A stretch of 64,000 nt of DNA from Aminobacter sp. J41 (GTDB lineage Bacteria > Pseudomonadota > Alphaproteobacteria > Rhizobiales > Rhizobiaceae), in assembly GCF_000526635.1 (NCBI RefSeq), contig NZ_JAGL01000002.1, forward strand, positions 1 through 64,000, written 5' to 3'. Both the position numbers and the translations under genes were made by a program. Below, piece after piece: positions 38,756-48,600 of the stretch. Numbering within the stretch: the first letter of the stretch is position 1; the number at the start of each line of letters is the position of its first letter. A model generated the notes under the pieces. It was given only the letters and a program-made list of their open reading frames with translations, made no database searches and was not told the origin of the DNA.

Positions 38756-39556
38756 TTAGCCGAAGCGGCACTCCACGGTGCCGAAGGCGCCGAAATCCGC
38801 GACGATGTGCGAGCCGGAGGGGGCCTCCACCGGCCGCACGAACGAGCCAGACAGCACCACCTCGCCCGCGCGGATGCTGTCGCCATAGATCGCCAGCCGG
38901 TTGGCGAGCCAGGCGATCCCGGCCGCCGGATCATTCAGCACCCCCGCGCCAAGGCCGGTTTCCTCGACCTCCCCGTCGCGAAAGACGATCGCTCCCATCC
39001 AGCGCATGTCGATCTGGCGCGGATCTAGCCTCTGCTCGCCGAGCACCAGCCCGGCATCCGCGGCGTTGTCCGCGATCGTGTCGCAGATGTTGCGGGTCTT
39101 CTTCGTCTCCGGATCAACGCGAAGGATTCGCGTGTCGAGGATTTCGAGCGATGGCACCACGTAGTCGGTGGCCGCCAGCACATCGGCGACAGTCACATCC
39201 GGCCCAGCGAGATCCGACTTCATCACGAATGCGATCTCAGCCTCTATACGCGGCTGGATGAAGCGGCCGGCCGGAATTGTCGCGCCGTTCTCGAACAGCA
39301 TGTCGTCAAACAGCACACCGGAATCCGGAATGTCGATATTGAGCGCCTGCTGCATTGCCTTTGACGTGAGGCCGATCTTGCGGCCGATGATGCGCCTACC
39401 CTCGCGCAGCTTCCTTGCGGTCCATGCCGCCTGGACGGAATAGGCGTCGTCCATCGTCATGCCCGGAAAGCGCAGCGACAGAAGCCCGATCTGCTTGCGC
39501 GTCCGCTCCGCCTCGTCGAGCGCCGCTGCGGCCTGCTCGATCTCCTGCGGCGTCAT
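38756..39556 (-). CDS. hpaH: 2-oxo-hept-4-ene-1,7-dioate hydratase
   Basis: HpaH adds water to the dienol product of the homoprotocatechuate meta-cleavage route. The 266 residues match the HpaH/MhpD hydratase family: GRKIGLTSKAMQQALNID (about 58-75), the metal-binding PRIEAEIAFVMKSDL, and the C-terminal GEVVLSGSFVRPVEAPSGSHIVADFG (in two parts). It is the last gene of the hpa run and overlaps the upstream FAH-family gene by 4 bases (ATGA). The aldolase step (hpaI) is not found next to it. Confidence 0.88.
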   Translation of the reverse strand: MTPQEIEQAAAALDEAERTRKQIGLLSLRFPGMTMDDAYSVQAAWTARKLREGRRIIGRKIGLTSKAMQQALNIDIPDSGVLFDDMLFENGATIPAGRFIQPRIEAEIAFVMKSDLAGPDVTVADVLAATDYVVPSLEILDTRILRVDPETKKTRNICDTIADNAADAGLVLGEQRLDPRQIDMRWMGAIVFRDGEVEETGLGAGVLNDPAAGIAWLANRLAIYGDSIRAGEVVLSGSFVRPVEAPSGSHIVADFGAFGTVECRFG

Positions 39557-40428
39557 TCGATGACCTCATCGGTGACGCCATTGCGCAGGATGCCGATGCC
39601 TTCGGCCTCCACCTCGACCACGTCCCCGGGCTTCAGCCACACCGGGGGATCGAGCCGCGCTCCTGCGCCGGTTGGCGTGCCGGTGACGATGACATCGCCC
39701 GGCACCAGCGTCGTGAAGGTCGAGATGTAGTTGATGAGCCGGCGGAACGAGAAGATCATCCGCGAGGTGCGGTCGTCCTGACGGACTTCGCCGTTGACCC
39801 GCGTTGTCAGGCGGATGTCGGCGATCTGCGCTTCGTCGGTAAAAGGAACAAGCCACGGGCCCATCGCGGCAGAGGACTCAAAGTTCTTGCCTTGGGTGAC
39901 GTTGAACTTTGCATGCCGTACCCAGTCGCGAATTGTGCCTTCATTGCAGAGAGTTATCGCCGCAACGTGATTCAATGCATCCGCTTCCGGGATATGCCGG
40001 CCGCCCTTGCCGATGACGAGGACGACCTCACCCTCATAGTCGAGCTGCTCCGAGGCCTTCGGGCGGACCAGAGGGTGACCGTGGCCGACGAAGGAGCGGG
40101 GAAAGCGCGGGAACAGCGACGGATAGCGCGGAGCCTCCTGCCCGTCCTTGTACTCCTCGTTGCGGTCCGGATAGTTCACCCCGACGCAGATGATTTTTTC
40201 TGGCGAGGCGAGCGGCCTGAGGAACGTGATCTCGTTCTCGAAATAGGTGACCGGATATTTCTCGCCGAGTTCAGCAAGCTCGTGCAGGTCGCCCTTCTCG
40301 ACCACGGCCTGCAAGCTCGGCCAGCGGTTATGGTACCGCGCGTAGAGGTCGATCATGCCGCGATCTGTCATCATGCCATAGCGGTCGGCACCCTCGGCAT
40401 GAAAGCTTGCAAGACGTGGTCGGGTCAT
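39553..40428 (-). CDS. hpaG: Fumarylacetoacetate hydrolase-family protein, probable OPET decarboxylase
   Basis: The 291-residue single-domain FAH protein starts at the ATG at 40428; longer frames are shadows of hpaD. Metal ligands are in DYEGEVVLVIGKGG (Glu residues), and GTPTGAGARLDPPVWLKPGD is the family C-terminal motif. E. coli HpaG fuses two such domains for isomerisation and decarboxylation. Here the isomerase is a separate gene (hpaF), so this protein most likely does the 5-oxopent-3-ene-1,2,5-tricarboxylate decarboxylation. Coupling to hpaH and hpaD supports this. Confidence 0.82.
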   Translation of the reverse strand: MTRPRLASFHAEGADRYGMMTDRGMIDLYARYHNRWPSLQAVVEKGDLHELAELGEKYPVTYFENEITFLRPLASPEKIICVGVNYPDRNEEYKDGQEAPRYPSLFPRFPRSFVGHGHPLVRPKASEQLDYEGEVVLVIGKGGRHIPEADALNHVAAITLCNEGTIRDWVRHAKFNVTQGKNFESSAAMGPWLVPFTDEAQIADIRLTTRVNGEVRQDDRTSRMIFSFRRLINYISTFTTLVPGDVIVTGTPTGAGARLDPPVWLKPGDVVEVEAEGIGILRNGVTDEVIE

Positions 40429-40438
40429 GGGCGGATTC

Positions 40439-41419
40439 CTATGGGGCGATGATCGGCTGGGCCTTGAGCGACGGCTCCTGCACCTCGGTGCCGGGGAAGA
40501 CCGAACCTTCCTCGAACCAGCTGCGCGGAGCCGGGGCGCCCCAAAGGGTCTGGCGCTGCGGGTCCTTGAGATCCCAGCGGATCGGCTCAAGGTCCGGGTC
40601 GCAGGTCTGGTAGTCGGAGCAGTAGATCTCGATGCGGTGGCCGTCCGGATCCCGCACATAGAGGAAGAAGGCATTCGAAATGCCGTGACGGCCCGGGCCG
40701 CGCTCGATGTTGGCGAGATAGCCGGTGGTCGACATCAGATCGAGCAGGTCGATGATGTTGAGCGGCGTTGGTACCCAGAACGCAGTGTGGTGCAGGCGCG
40801 GGCCGCGGCCGTTGGTAAAGGCCACGTCATGCACGCCGCCCTTGCGGTGCATCCACGCCGCCCAGAGCCGCCCGGTTTCGGAGTCTTCCGTATACTCCGT
40901 GACGCGAAAACCCATCTCGTTCCAGAATGCGACGGATTCGTCGACATTGGTCGTGAAGAAGTTGAAGTGGTCGATGCGCAGCGGCTTCACGCCGCGATAC
41001 AGCGCGTACTTCTGGTGGATGGGCGGCAGCCGCTCCATCTTGTTGTAGAACTCGATCGGCACGCCGAAGAGGTCGGTCGTGCGCAGCGTGCGCCCTTGGT
41101 GCGGGCGCTCGACCCAGGCGATTGGCAGCCCCTTCTCCGCAAAGAACGCTTCCGCCTTGTCCAGGTCCTCCTCGGAAAAGACCTTGAACCCCATCACGTT
41201 CGCGACCGGCTCGCTGCCCTTCTTCAGGACGATGCTGTGGTGGCCGCGTTCCTCCATCGCCCGCAGGCAGAGCGTCTCGCTGTCCTCGTAGGTGACCTGC
41301 ATGCCGAGCGTGTCGACATAGAACGCCTTGCTGACGGCAATGTCGCGCACGACGAGCTCGACGTGGCTCAGCCGCACGATGTTGAACGCTGGCGACAGAT
41401 TTGGTGCTGGTACTGGCAT
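40439..41419 (-). CDS. hpaD: 3,4-dihydroxyphenylacetate (homoprotocatechuate) 2,3-dioxygenase
   Basis: This extradiol dioxygenase cleaves the ring of homoprotocatechuate. The 326 residues hold two VOC modules typical of type I enzymes. Likely metal ligands are His in LRIDHFNFF, His in PRLHHTAFW and Glu in HRIEIYCSDY. The C-terminal TCDPDLEPIRWDLKDPQRQTLWG segment is characteristic of HpaD of the Brevibacterium/Arthrobacter type. GGAGGAGCAC precedes the ATG. It follows hpaE by 64 bases and precedes hpaG by 10. Confidence 0.92.
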   Translation of the reverse strand: MPVPAPNLSPAFNIVRLSHVELVVRDIAVSKAFYVDTLGMQVTYEDSETLCLRAMEERGHHSIVLKKGSEPVANVMGFKVFSEEDLDKAEAFFAEKGLPIAWVERPHQGRTLRTTDLFGVPIEFYNKMERLPPIHQKYALYRGVKPLRIDHFNFFTTNVDESVAFWNEMGFRVTEYTEDSETGRLWAAWMHRKGGVHDVAFTNGRGPRLHHTAFWVPTPLNIIDLLDLMSTTGYLANIERGPGRHGISNAFFLYVRDPDGHRIEIYCSDYQTCDPDLEPIRWDLKDPQRQTLWGAPAPRSWFEEGSVFPGTEVQEPSLKAQPIIAP

Positions 41420-41483
41420 GTGCTCCTCCGCTTTTCCTCATGCCAACTATGGCGAAGAAAAGCCTCTTACTTCTTGATTCTAA

Positions 41484-42995
41484 TCAACCGCCGAGCTTCG
41501 GCACTGCATGGGCGAGCGTGGCGAACGAGATGTTCTTCGTCTCCATGTAGAAGTCGAACGACCAGTCGCCGCCATCACGCCCGATGCCGGAGCTCTTCAT
41601 GCCGCCGAATGGCGTCGGCAGGTGGCGGACGTTTTCCGAGTTCACCCAGATCATGCCGGAATCCATCGCATCGGAGAACCGGAAGGCGCGGGTCACGTCC
41701 GAGGTCCAGAGGTAGCCGGCAAGGCCGTAATTGACCCCGTTGGCCAGTGCGATTGCTCCTTCCTCATCCTTGAACGGGATCGCGGTCAGCACCGGCCCAA
41801 AAATTTCCTCCTGGGCGATGCGCATGGTGTTGTTCGCGTTGGTGAACAGCGTCGGCTCGACATAGCAGCCCTCGCCCTCGACCTTGCGCCCGCCGGCGGC
41901 GATGGTCGCGCCTTCCTGCTTGGCGAGGTCGAAATACGAAAGCACCTTCTTCTCGTGATCCGGATGGATCAGCGGACCGATCACCGTCTTCGGGTCGAGC
42001 GGATGGCCGATCTTGATGCGCTTGGCCTTCTCGGCAACCTTCGCCACGAACTCGTCATGGATCGACGCCTCGACCAGCAGGCGCGACGACGACGTGCAGC
42101 GCTCGCCATTGAGCGAGTAGATCATGAAAACGGCAGCATCTGCGGCGCGCTCGAGGTCGGCGTCAGCGAACACGACCACCGGGTTCTTGCCGCCGAGCTC
42201 GAAGTGAACGCGCTTCAGCGTATCGGCGCCCTGCTTCATGATCAGCGAGCCAGTGCGGCTCTCGCCGACGAAGCCGATCGCCTTGATGTCGGGATGCTCG
42301 GTCAGCGCCTTGCCGGCCTCCTCGCCAAAGCCGTTGACGAGGTTCCAGACGCCCTTCGGCAGGCCAGCTTCCTCGGCGATCTCGACCAGCAGCCGCGCGG
42401 TAAGCGGCGAAAGTTCCGCCGGTTTGTGCACCACAGTACAGCCGGCAGCCAGCGCCGGTGCAATCTTCCAGGTCGACAGCATGAACGGCGTGTTCCACGG
42501 CGTGATGATGCCGACAGGGCCGATCGGCACGCGTGTCGTCATGTTGACCTGGCCGGGACCCCGCAGTGCCTTGCCGTCGCGTGCTTCCGGCGCGCGGTCG
42601 GCAAAGAAGCGGAAGTTTTCGGCGCCGCGCAGGGCCGCCTTCGACATGAATTTCAGCGCTTGGCCGGTGTCCATGCACTCGACGAAAGCGATTTCCTCAG
42701 CGCGGGCAACGATCGCGTCCGCCACCTTGTGCAGAAGCTTCTTGCGCTTGTCGCCATCAATCCGCGACCATTCAGGGAACGCCGCCTTCGCGGCCTTGGC
42801 CGCCCGGTCGATATCTTCCGCCTTGCCGCGAGCAACCTTGGCCAAAGGCTTGAGATCGATTGGCGAAATCGTGTCGAAGGTCGCGCCGTCAGCGGCGTCG
42901 ACTGCCTCTCCGGCGATCTGGTTCTTCACGCCCTCGGCGCGGAACCGCTCGAGCCAGGCATTGGCCTTCTTCAGGTTTTCTTCGAGTTCGGACAT
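41484..42995 (-). CDS. hpaE: 5-carboxymethyl-2-hydroxymuconate semialdehyde dehydrogenase
   Basis: HpaE oxidises the ring-cleavage semialdehyde with NAD+. The 503-residue aldehyde dehydrogenase has IITPWNTPFML, the Glu motif HFELGGKNPVVVF (about 267-279), the catalytic Cys in NGERCTSSSRL (about 301), and the C-terminal FGGMKSSGIGRDGGDWSFDFY. The last motif and the neighbours assign it to HpaE rather than to another ALDH. The ATG is preceded by GGAGG and lies 10 bases after hpaF. Confidence 0.93.
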   Translation of the reverse strand: MSELEENLKKANAWLERFRAEGVKNQIAGEAVDAADGATFDTISPIDLKPLAKVARGKAEDIDRAAKAAKAAFPEWSRIDGDKRKKLLHKVADAIVARAEEIAFVECMDTGQALKFMSKAALRGAENFRFFADRAPEARDGKALRGPGQVNMTTRVPIGPVGIITPWNTPFMLSTWKIAPALAAGCTVVHKPAELSPLTARLLVEIAEEAGLPKGVWNLVNGFGEEAGKALTEHPDIKAIGFVGESRTGSLIMKQGADTLKRVHFELGGKNPVVVFADADLERAADAAVFMIYSLNGERCTSSSRLLVEASIHDEFVAKVAEKAKRIKIGHPLDPKTVIGPLIHPDHEKKVLSYFDLAKQEGATIAAGGRKVEGEGCYVEPTLFTNANNTMRIAQEEIFGPVLTAIPFKDEEGAIALANGVNYGLAGYLWTSDVTRAFRFSDAMDSGMIWVNSENVRHLPTPFGGMKSSGIGRDGGDWSFDFYMETKNISFATLAHAVPKLGG

Positions 42996-43005
42996 GGATC
43001 CTCCG

Positions 43006-43392
43006 TCAGGCGCCGCGCAGCCGCGCGTGCATAGAGTTCTTCTTCCAGTTGAGTGTGGGATCGAGCTCGTCCATCACGAACGACAGCGCAAAGTGCGGCG
43101 TCTCGAACAGCTCGGCGAGATAATCGACAGCAGCGGCATAGATGATTTCGCCGGCTGCCTTGCGATCCTCTAGCGAGCGCCCCGCCCCGACGCGGAGGCT
43201 GAGGTGGACATAGGCGTTGCGCGGATCGTCGTCGGCGACGACATAGTGATCCACACGCAGCGCCCGGACCCGGATGCCGCCGACCTCGAACATGCCGGTC
43301 CTGACCATCGCCGCATGCAGGGTCTTGCAGAGCCCGTGCATGTCGATGCGCTCCTCCAGATTAGCCGAATAGTCCACGGTCATGTGCGGCAT
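43006..43392 (-). CDS. hpaF: 5-carboxymethyl-2-hydroxymuconate delta-isomerase
   Basis: HpaF (CHMI) is a small tautomerase-fold isomerase. The 128 residues begin MPHMTVDYSANLE; in this family a Pro near the N terminus acts as general base, and here Pro2 follows the initiator Met. AGGAGG lies 6 bases upstream of this start. The family segments VDHYVVADDDPRNAYVHLSLRV and LSFVMDELDPTLNWKKNSMH are present. It is the first gene of the hpaF-E-D-G-H run, directly downstream of a MarR-type operator. Confidence 0.9.
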   Translation of the reverse strand: MPHMTVDYSANLEERIDMHGLCKTLHAAMVRTGMFEVGGIRVRALRVDHYVVADDDPRNAYVHLSLRVGAGRSLEDRKAAGEIIYAAAVDYLAELFETPHFALSFVMDELDPTLNWKKNSMHARLRGA

Positions 43393-43732
43393 AGCTTCCT
43401 CCTCTCGCCACGCGCTTTAATTAACGTGTGAATTAAAAGAAGTTTCTTGTCAACTGCGGCCGGCAACGAAACGGAAACCATCTGTCAATGAACAAGTGCG
43501 ACGATTTGTGATTGTGCCCGGTTGGACAAGGGCATGTCGCTGCGATAGCTTTTCTGCGTGCCGACTGCGCTTGTTCGCTGTATTTGCTCATCATTCGAAG
43601 CTTTCTGGTATTTGCTTCAAAATGAGCAGGTCGCGGGAGCCGGAGGCCTCGGCCGCAGCCGCCCGAAAAAGCGGACGGCGGTTTGCAATTAGGGCCTTCG
43701 GCAGTGAGTGTGTCGACAGTGTGAGGAGTATC
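43393..43732. other. Divergent region between hpaF and tamA
   Basis: These 340 bases contain the hpa operator near 43416 and the tamA leader region. The tamA frame stays open back to 43496, but the codons there give a Cys/Arg-rich sequence with no signal peptide at its start. I therefore treat 43438-43732 as untranslated. Confidence 0.5.
43416..43437. promoter_or_regulatory. Palindromic operator of the hpa operon (HpaR/MarR-like)
   Basis: TTTAATT (43416-43422) and AATTAAA (43431-43437) are perfect arms around an 8-base spacer, 24 bases upstream of the hpaF ATG. AT-rich palindromes like this are bound by the MarR-family repressor HpaR, which responds to homoprotocatechuate-type ligands. No hpaR gene lies in the window. 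Confidence 0.6.
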
Positions 43733-45670
43733 TTGACCGACCAAAGCCCGCCACCGAGGCGCTGGAGCCGGTTATGCGTTGCCGCTTTGTGTGCAACCTT
43801 CCTCGCTGCGCCCCTTCCAGCCCATTCCTTTGAACTCTTCGGCATCCATCTCTTCGGCAAAAAGAAGACTGAGACCGAGGAGGATATGACCATTGGCGAG
43901 CCGCAGCCATACGAGGTCGATTTCTCCGTCGCCAATGGCACCGACGATCTCGAGGAGATCCTGAAGGGCGCTTCGACCCTCTGGTCGGAGCGTGAAGAGC
44001 CTGCATCGGGCGCTGCTGGCCTGATTGCGAGGGCGCGCTCGGACTATCGGCGCCTGCTTGCCGCGCTCTATGGCGAAGGCCGCTACGGCGGCACCATCTC
44101 GATCCGCATCGACGGCCGGGAAGCTGCCGACCTGCCGCCTGACGCGACGGTGGCTTCGACCGCGCAGGTCGCCATCCGCGTCGACCCGGGTCCGCAGTTC
44201 CAGTTCCGCGATGCCGAGATCGTCAATCAGGCACCGTTCACCACTGACAAGCACGACATCGTGCCGGACCCGGCCGAGGAAGGCTTTCGCGTTGGCGAAC
44301 TCGCCCGCTCCGGCACCATCCTTCAGGCCGAGCGAATTGCCGTGGAAGCGTGGCGCCAGCAGGGACATGCCAAGGCGACCATTGCCGACCGCCGCGTCGT
44401 TGCCGCGCATGAGGCCGACGTTGTCGACGCGCGCCTGACGGTCGATCCCGGCCCCAAGGCCTACTACGGCCCGGTCATGGTCCAGGGCACTGAGCGCATC
44501 GATCCGGAATGGCTCGCCTGGATGACCGGCATCCGCGAGGGCCAGGAATACGATCCTGACGATTTCAAGCGCGCCAGCACCCGCATCGCCCGTCTCGACG
44601 TGTTCAGCGCTGCGCGTTTCCACGAAGCCGACGAACTTGGTCCCGGCGGCCTGCTGCCGATCACTTACATCGTCCAGGAACGCAAGGCGCGCCGTTTCGG
44701 CGTCGGCGGCACCTGGTCGAGCATCGACGGCCTCGGCCTCGAAGCCTTCTGGCTGCACCGCAACCTGTTCGGCCGTGCCGAGCGGCTGCGTATCGAGGGC
44801 AAGGTTGCGGGCATCGGCGAAACGTTCAAGCCGGACGAGTTCACCTACCGGGTCGGCGCGACCTTCGTGAAGCCGGGCGTCTGGACGCCCGATACCGACT
44901 TCTCCGCCTCGATCTTCGGCGACCGCGAGGTGCTGGAAGCGTATACGCGCACGGCAATCACCGGCACCGCGGGCTTCTCGCACATCTTCAATGACCAGCT
45001 CTCGGGCAAGTTGTTCGCCACCGCCACCCAGGCGCGCTACGAAGACGATGAGTTCGGTCGCCGCGACTTCACGACCTTTGGCCTGCAAGGCACCCTCACC
45101 TACGATTCGCGCGACAACGCCGCGGACGCGACTGAGGGCGTGTTCCTCGAGGCGAATGTCCTGCCCTTCTACGAATTCCAATATGGCAATCCGGCCATCA
45201 AGGCCGTTGCGGAAGCCCGCGCCTATTACGGCTTCGGCAAGGACGACCGCTTCGTTCTCGCCGGCCGCGTGAAGGTCGGCTCCCTCGTCGGCCCGTCGGT
45301 CGACCAGTTGCCGCCCGACCTGCTGTTCTTTGCGGGCGGCGGCGGATCGGTGCGCGGCTATGCCTATCGCAACATCGGTGTGACTACGCCATCCGGCAAC
45401 GTCATTGGCGGGCGCTCGCTCGCCGAAGCCTCGATCGAGGCGCGCATGCGCGTCACCGACACCATCGGCGTCGTCGGCTTTGCCGACATCGGCTATGTCG
45501 GCGCTGACACCATTCCCGATTTCAACGAGGATGTGCGCATCGGCGTCGGCGCCGGTCTGCGCTATCTTACGGGTCTCGGCCCGATCCGCCTCGACGTCGC
45601 CGTCCCCCTGGATCGCCGGTCGGGCGATCCGAGCGTGGGCGTCTATGTCGGCATAGGACAGGCTTTCTGA
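43733..45670 (+). CDS. tamA: TamA-like outer-membrane translocation/assembly protein (Omp85 family)
   Basis: TamA is the outer-membrane half of the translocation and assembly module. I chose the TTG at 43733 because AGGAG lies 5 bases upstream and a signal peptide follows at once (RLCVAALCATFLAAPLPAHS); the frame is open further upstream but without these features. The 645 residues contain POTRA domains (about 60-290) and a 16-strand barrel (about 300-645) with the Omp85 motif GGGGSVRGYAYRNIG and a terminal Phe (GIGQAF). Its stop overlaps the tamB start by one base. Confidence 0.9.
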   Translation: MTDQSPPPRRWSRLCVAALCATFLAAPLPAHSFELFGIHLFGKKKTETEEDMTIGEPQPYEVDFSVANGTDDLEEILKGASTLWSEREEPASGAAGLIARARSDYRRLLAALYGEGRYGGTISIRIDGREAADLPPDATVASTAQVAIRVDPGPQFQFRDAEIVNQAPFTTDKHDIVPDPAEEGFRVGELARSGTILQAERIAVEAWRQQGHAKATIADRRVVAAHEADVVDARLTVDPGPKAYYGPVMVQGTERIDPEWLAWMTGIREGQEYDPDDFKRASTRIARLDVFSAARFHEADELGPGGLLPITYIVQERKARRFGVGGTWSSIDGLGLEAFWLHRNLFGRAERLRIEGKVAGIGETFKPDEFTYRVGATFVKPGVWTPDTDFSASIFGDREVLEAYTRTAITGTAGFSHIFNDQLSGKLFATATQARYEDDEFGRRDFTTFGLQGTLTYDSRDNAADATEGVFLEANVLPFYEFQYGNPAIKAVAEARAYYGFGKDDRFVLAGRVKVGSLVGPSVDQLPPDLLFFAGGGGSVRGYAYRNIGVTTPSGNVIGGRSLAEASIEARMRVTDTIGVVGFADIGYVGADTIPDFNEDVRIGVGAGLRYLTGLGPIRLDVAVPLDRRSGDPSVGVYVGIGQAF

Positions 45671-48600
45671 TGCGTATCCTGCTTGCTCTACTCGTCTTCC
45701 TCTTCGCGGCTCCCGCCTTCGCGCAGGACGCCACGCCCGAGGAAGAGCGCGGCTGGCTGCTGTCCTTCATCGAGGACAAGATATCGGCGCCGAACCGCCA
45801 AGTGCGCCTGCAGAACATCCAGGGTGTGCTTTCCTCCGACGCCGTTATCGGCCTGATCACAGTGGCCGACGCCGACGGCGTCTGGCTGCGTATCGAGAAC
45901 GCCCGCATCGTCTGGAGCCGTTCCGCTCTCGTCTTCAGCCAGCGCCTGCAGATCGACACCCTTGCCGCTGACCGGATCGAGGTCTTGCGCCGCCCGCTGC
46001 CGGACGAAAGCGCTCCCGCGCCCGAGGCGACCTCGTTCCAGATCCCGGAGCTGCCGGTGGCGGTCAATCTCGACTCGCTCGAGGTACCACACGTCGTCTT
46101 CGGCGAAGGCGTCTTTGGTCTTGCGTCGGAACTGTCGGTCAACGGTCGAATCCGGCTTGAGGACGGCAATCTCGACACCGCACTCGACATCGATCGCCTC
46201 GATGGCCCCGGCGGCCAGTTCGACCTGACCGCCACCTACACCCGCGAAAGCGAGCAGCTGAACCTTTCGCTCAACCTCACCGAGCCCGAAAACGGCGTCG
46301 TCGCCAACCTTCTCGGCATTGAAGGCCGCCCGCCGGTGGCGCTCGCGGTGACCGGCAGCGGTCCCCTTTCGCAGATTGACATCGATCTCGCGCTCGACGC
46401 TGACGGGGAGCGCGTCCTGAGCGGCGAAGCGGCACTGCGCCGCCAGGCGGAGGGCCTTGCCTGGTCCGCGGACCTTGGGGGACCGATTGCCCGCCTCATC
46501 CCGGCGCAGTTCCGCGACTTCTTCGGCGCAGATACGCGCCTCACCGCCAACGGCATCCAGCTCGACGCCGGCGGCATGCGCCTTGATGCCTTGCGGATCG
46601 ACAGCGCCGCACTCGACATCGACGCCTCCGCCGAAACCACCGCCGACGGCTTCCTGCGCCGCCTCGACCTCAAGGGCTCGCTGGACGACGGCACGGATAC
46701 CCCCATCGTGCTGCCGGTTCCGGGCGGCCAGACCACTGTCAACCGCGCCGACTTCAATCTCTCCTTCGGCGAAGGCGACGAATGGTCCGGTCTTATCACC
46801 GTGCAGGATCTTGCGACCGCCGAGTTCGCGGCAGGCAACACCCAGATCAACCTCACCGGCACCAAGCAGAACATCGACGACCCGTTCACCCGCCGCCTGA
46901 CTTTCGCGATCGACGGCAATGTCTCGGAGATCACCGCGAAGCGCGCGGACGTCGCCCAGGCGCTCGGCGACCGCATCACGCTCGATGTCGATGGCTCCTG
47001 GAATGCGGGGGAACCGATCCGGCTTACCCAGGCGCTCCTCTCCGGGAAGGCTCTGACCGCCTCGCTGATCGGCGAGATCGCGGAAATGGCTTACAATGGC
47101 GCCATCGAGGTCAAGGCCGACAGCATCGCCCCCTTCTCCGGCATCGCCGGACGTGATATCGCGGGATCCATCGACCTTCGCGCCAACGGCAAGGTCGAGC
47201 CGCTGACCGGCGCCTTCGATCTCGTCATCGACAGCGCCAGCGACAATCTTCAGGTCGGCGTAGATGCAGCCAACAATCTGCTGGCCGGCCGCACCACCAT
47301 CAAAGGCCGTGTCGCTCGCGGCGAGGATGGCCTCAACGTCAATAACCTGCGCGTCGGAAACGACCGCGTTGAAATCACGGCCGACGGTTCGATTGCGACC
47401 GGCACTGCCGACTTCGACTACGCGCTCAACCTCTCCGACCTCGCACTGTTGACTCCGCAGGCGCAGGGGCGGCTGGAAGCGACGGGCAAGATCGCCGGCA
47501 CCGACGGCAACCTTGCGCTCAACACTATCGCCCGTGTTCCGTCCGGCTCGCTGGCCGGAAAGCGCCTCAGCGATGCGAGCGTCACCTTTGACGGCGTACT
47601 CGCCAATGGCGCCCTCGACGGCACGCTGGGTGGCGACGCCTTCCTCGACGGCGTGCGCACGCAGCTTTCCGCAGGTGTTTCGGTCGCGGAAGGCCAGCGT
47701 CGCCTGACCGACCTCGACTTCACCGCCGGCGGCGCCCGCGCCACCGGCGCGGTGACACAGAATGTGAACGGTCTCATCGACGGCGAAATCAAGGTCGAGG
47801 CGGCCGACATTTCCACTGCCGCCGCCCTCTTCCTGGCCCAGGCCAGCGGTGCCCTGAACGCGGACATCCAGCTTTCGCACGCCGACGGGATCCAGAATGC
47901 CAACGTCACCGCCACCGCGCGGGACCTGCGCATCAACGAGAACCGTGTCGGCCGCGCCGACATTCAGGCTGCGGCCCGCGACCTGTTCAACGTTCCGGCC
48001 ATCGACGGCACGGTGAAGGCTGAGCGGGTCGTTGCTGGCGGCGTCGACTTCTCATCGATCAACGCCACCGCAAGCACTGCCAATGACGTCACCCAGTTCC
48101 AGGCAGATACGGCTCTTGCCAACGGCGCACGTGGCGCGGCGCGCGGCTCGCTCGCTCCGCAGGACAATGGCTGGCGCCTGGCGCTGGACGAAGCTTCATT
48201 CGGCCAGGGTGCGATTGCAGCACGCCTTGCGCAGCCCGCCGCCGTCCGGGTTGCCGGTGAACGCATCGCCATCGACACCTTCGAGATCGACGTCGCAGGT
48301 GGCCGCATTACGGTTCGTGGAGATGCTTCGGAAGCCCTCGACCTCAACGTCGCCCTCTCGCGCCTGCCGCTGTCTATTGCCAACCTCGTTCGTGCGGACC
48401 TTGGTCTCGGCGGCACGCTGGAAGGCGAGGCGCGCATCCGTGGCACGCGCTCGGCCCCGCAGGCGACCTTCAGCGTTCGTGGCTCGGGGCTGCAGGCTTC
48501 GGCCCTGCAGTCCGCCGGCATCACCACGATGGACGCTTCCGTCTCCGGCAGCTTCGCCAACAACGTCGTCAAGCTGACCTCGGCATCGGCGAATAGCCCG

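Noticed and set aside
41508-43034. 508-codon plus-strand frame opposite hpaE
   Set aside because: It is the antisense of an aldehyde dehydrogenase gene with all motifs intact.
45688-47880. 730-codon minus-strand frame opposite tamB
   Set aside because: The repetitive composition mirrors the tamB beta repeats; there is no start context and no domain.
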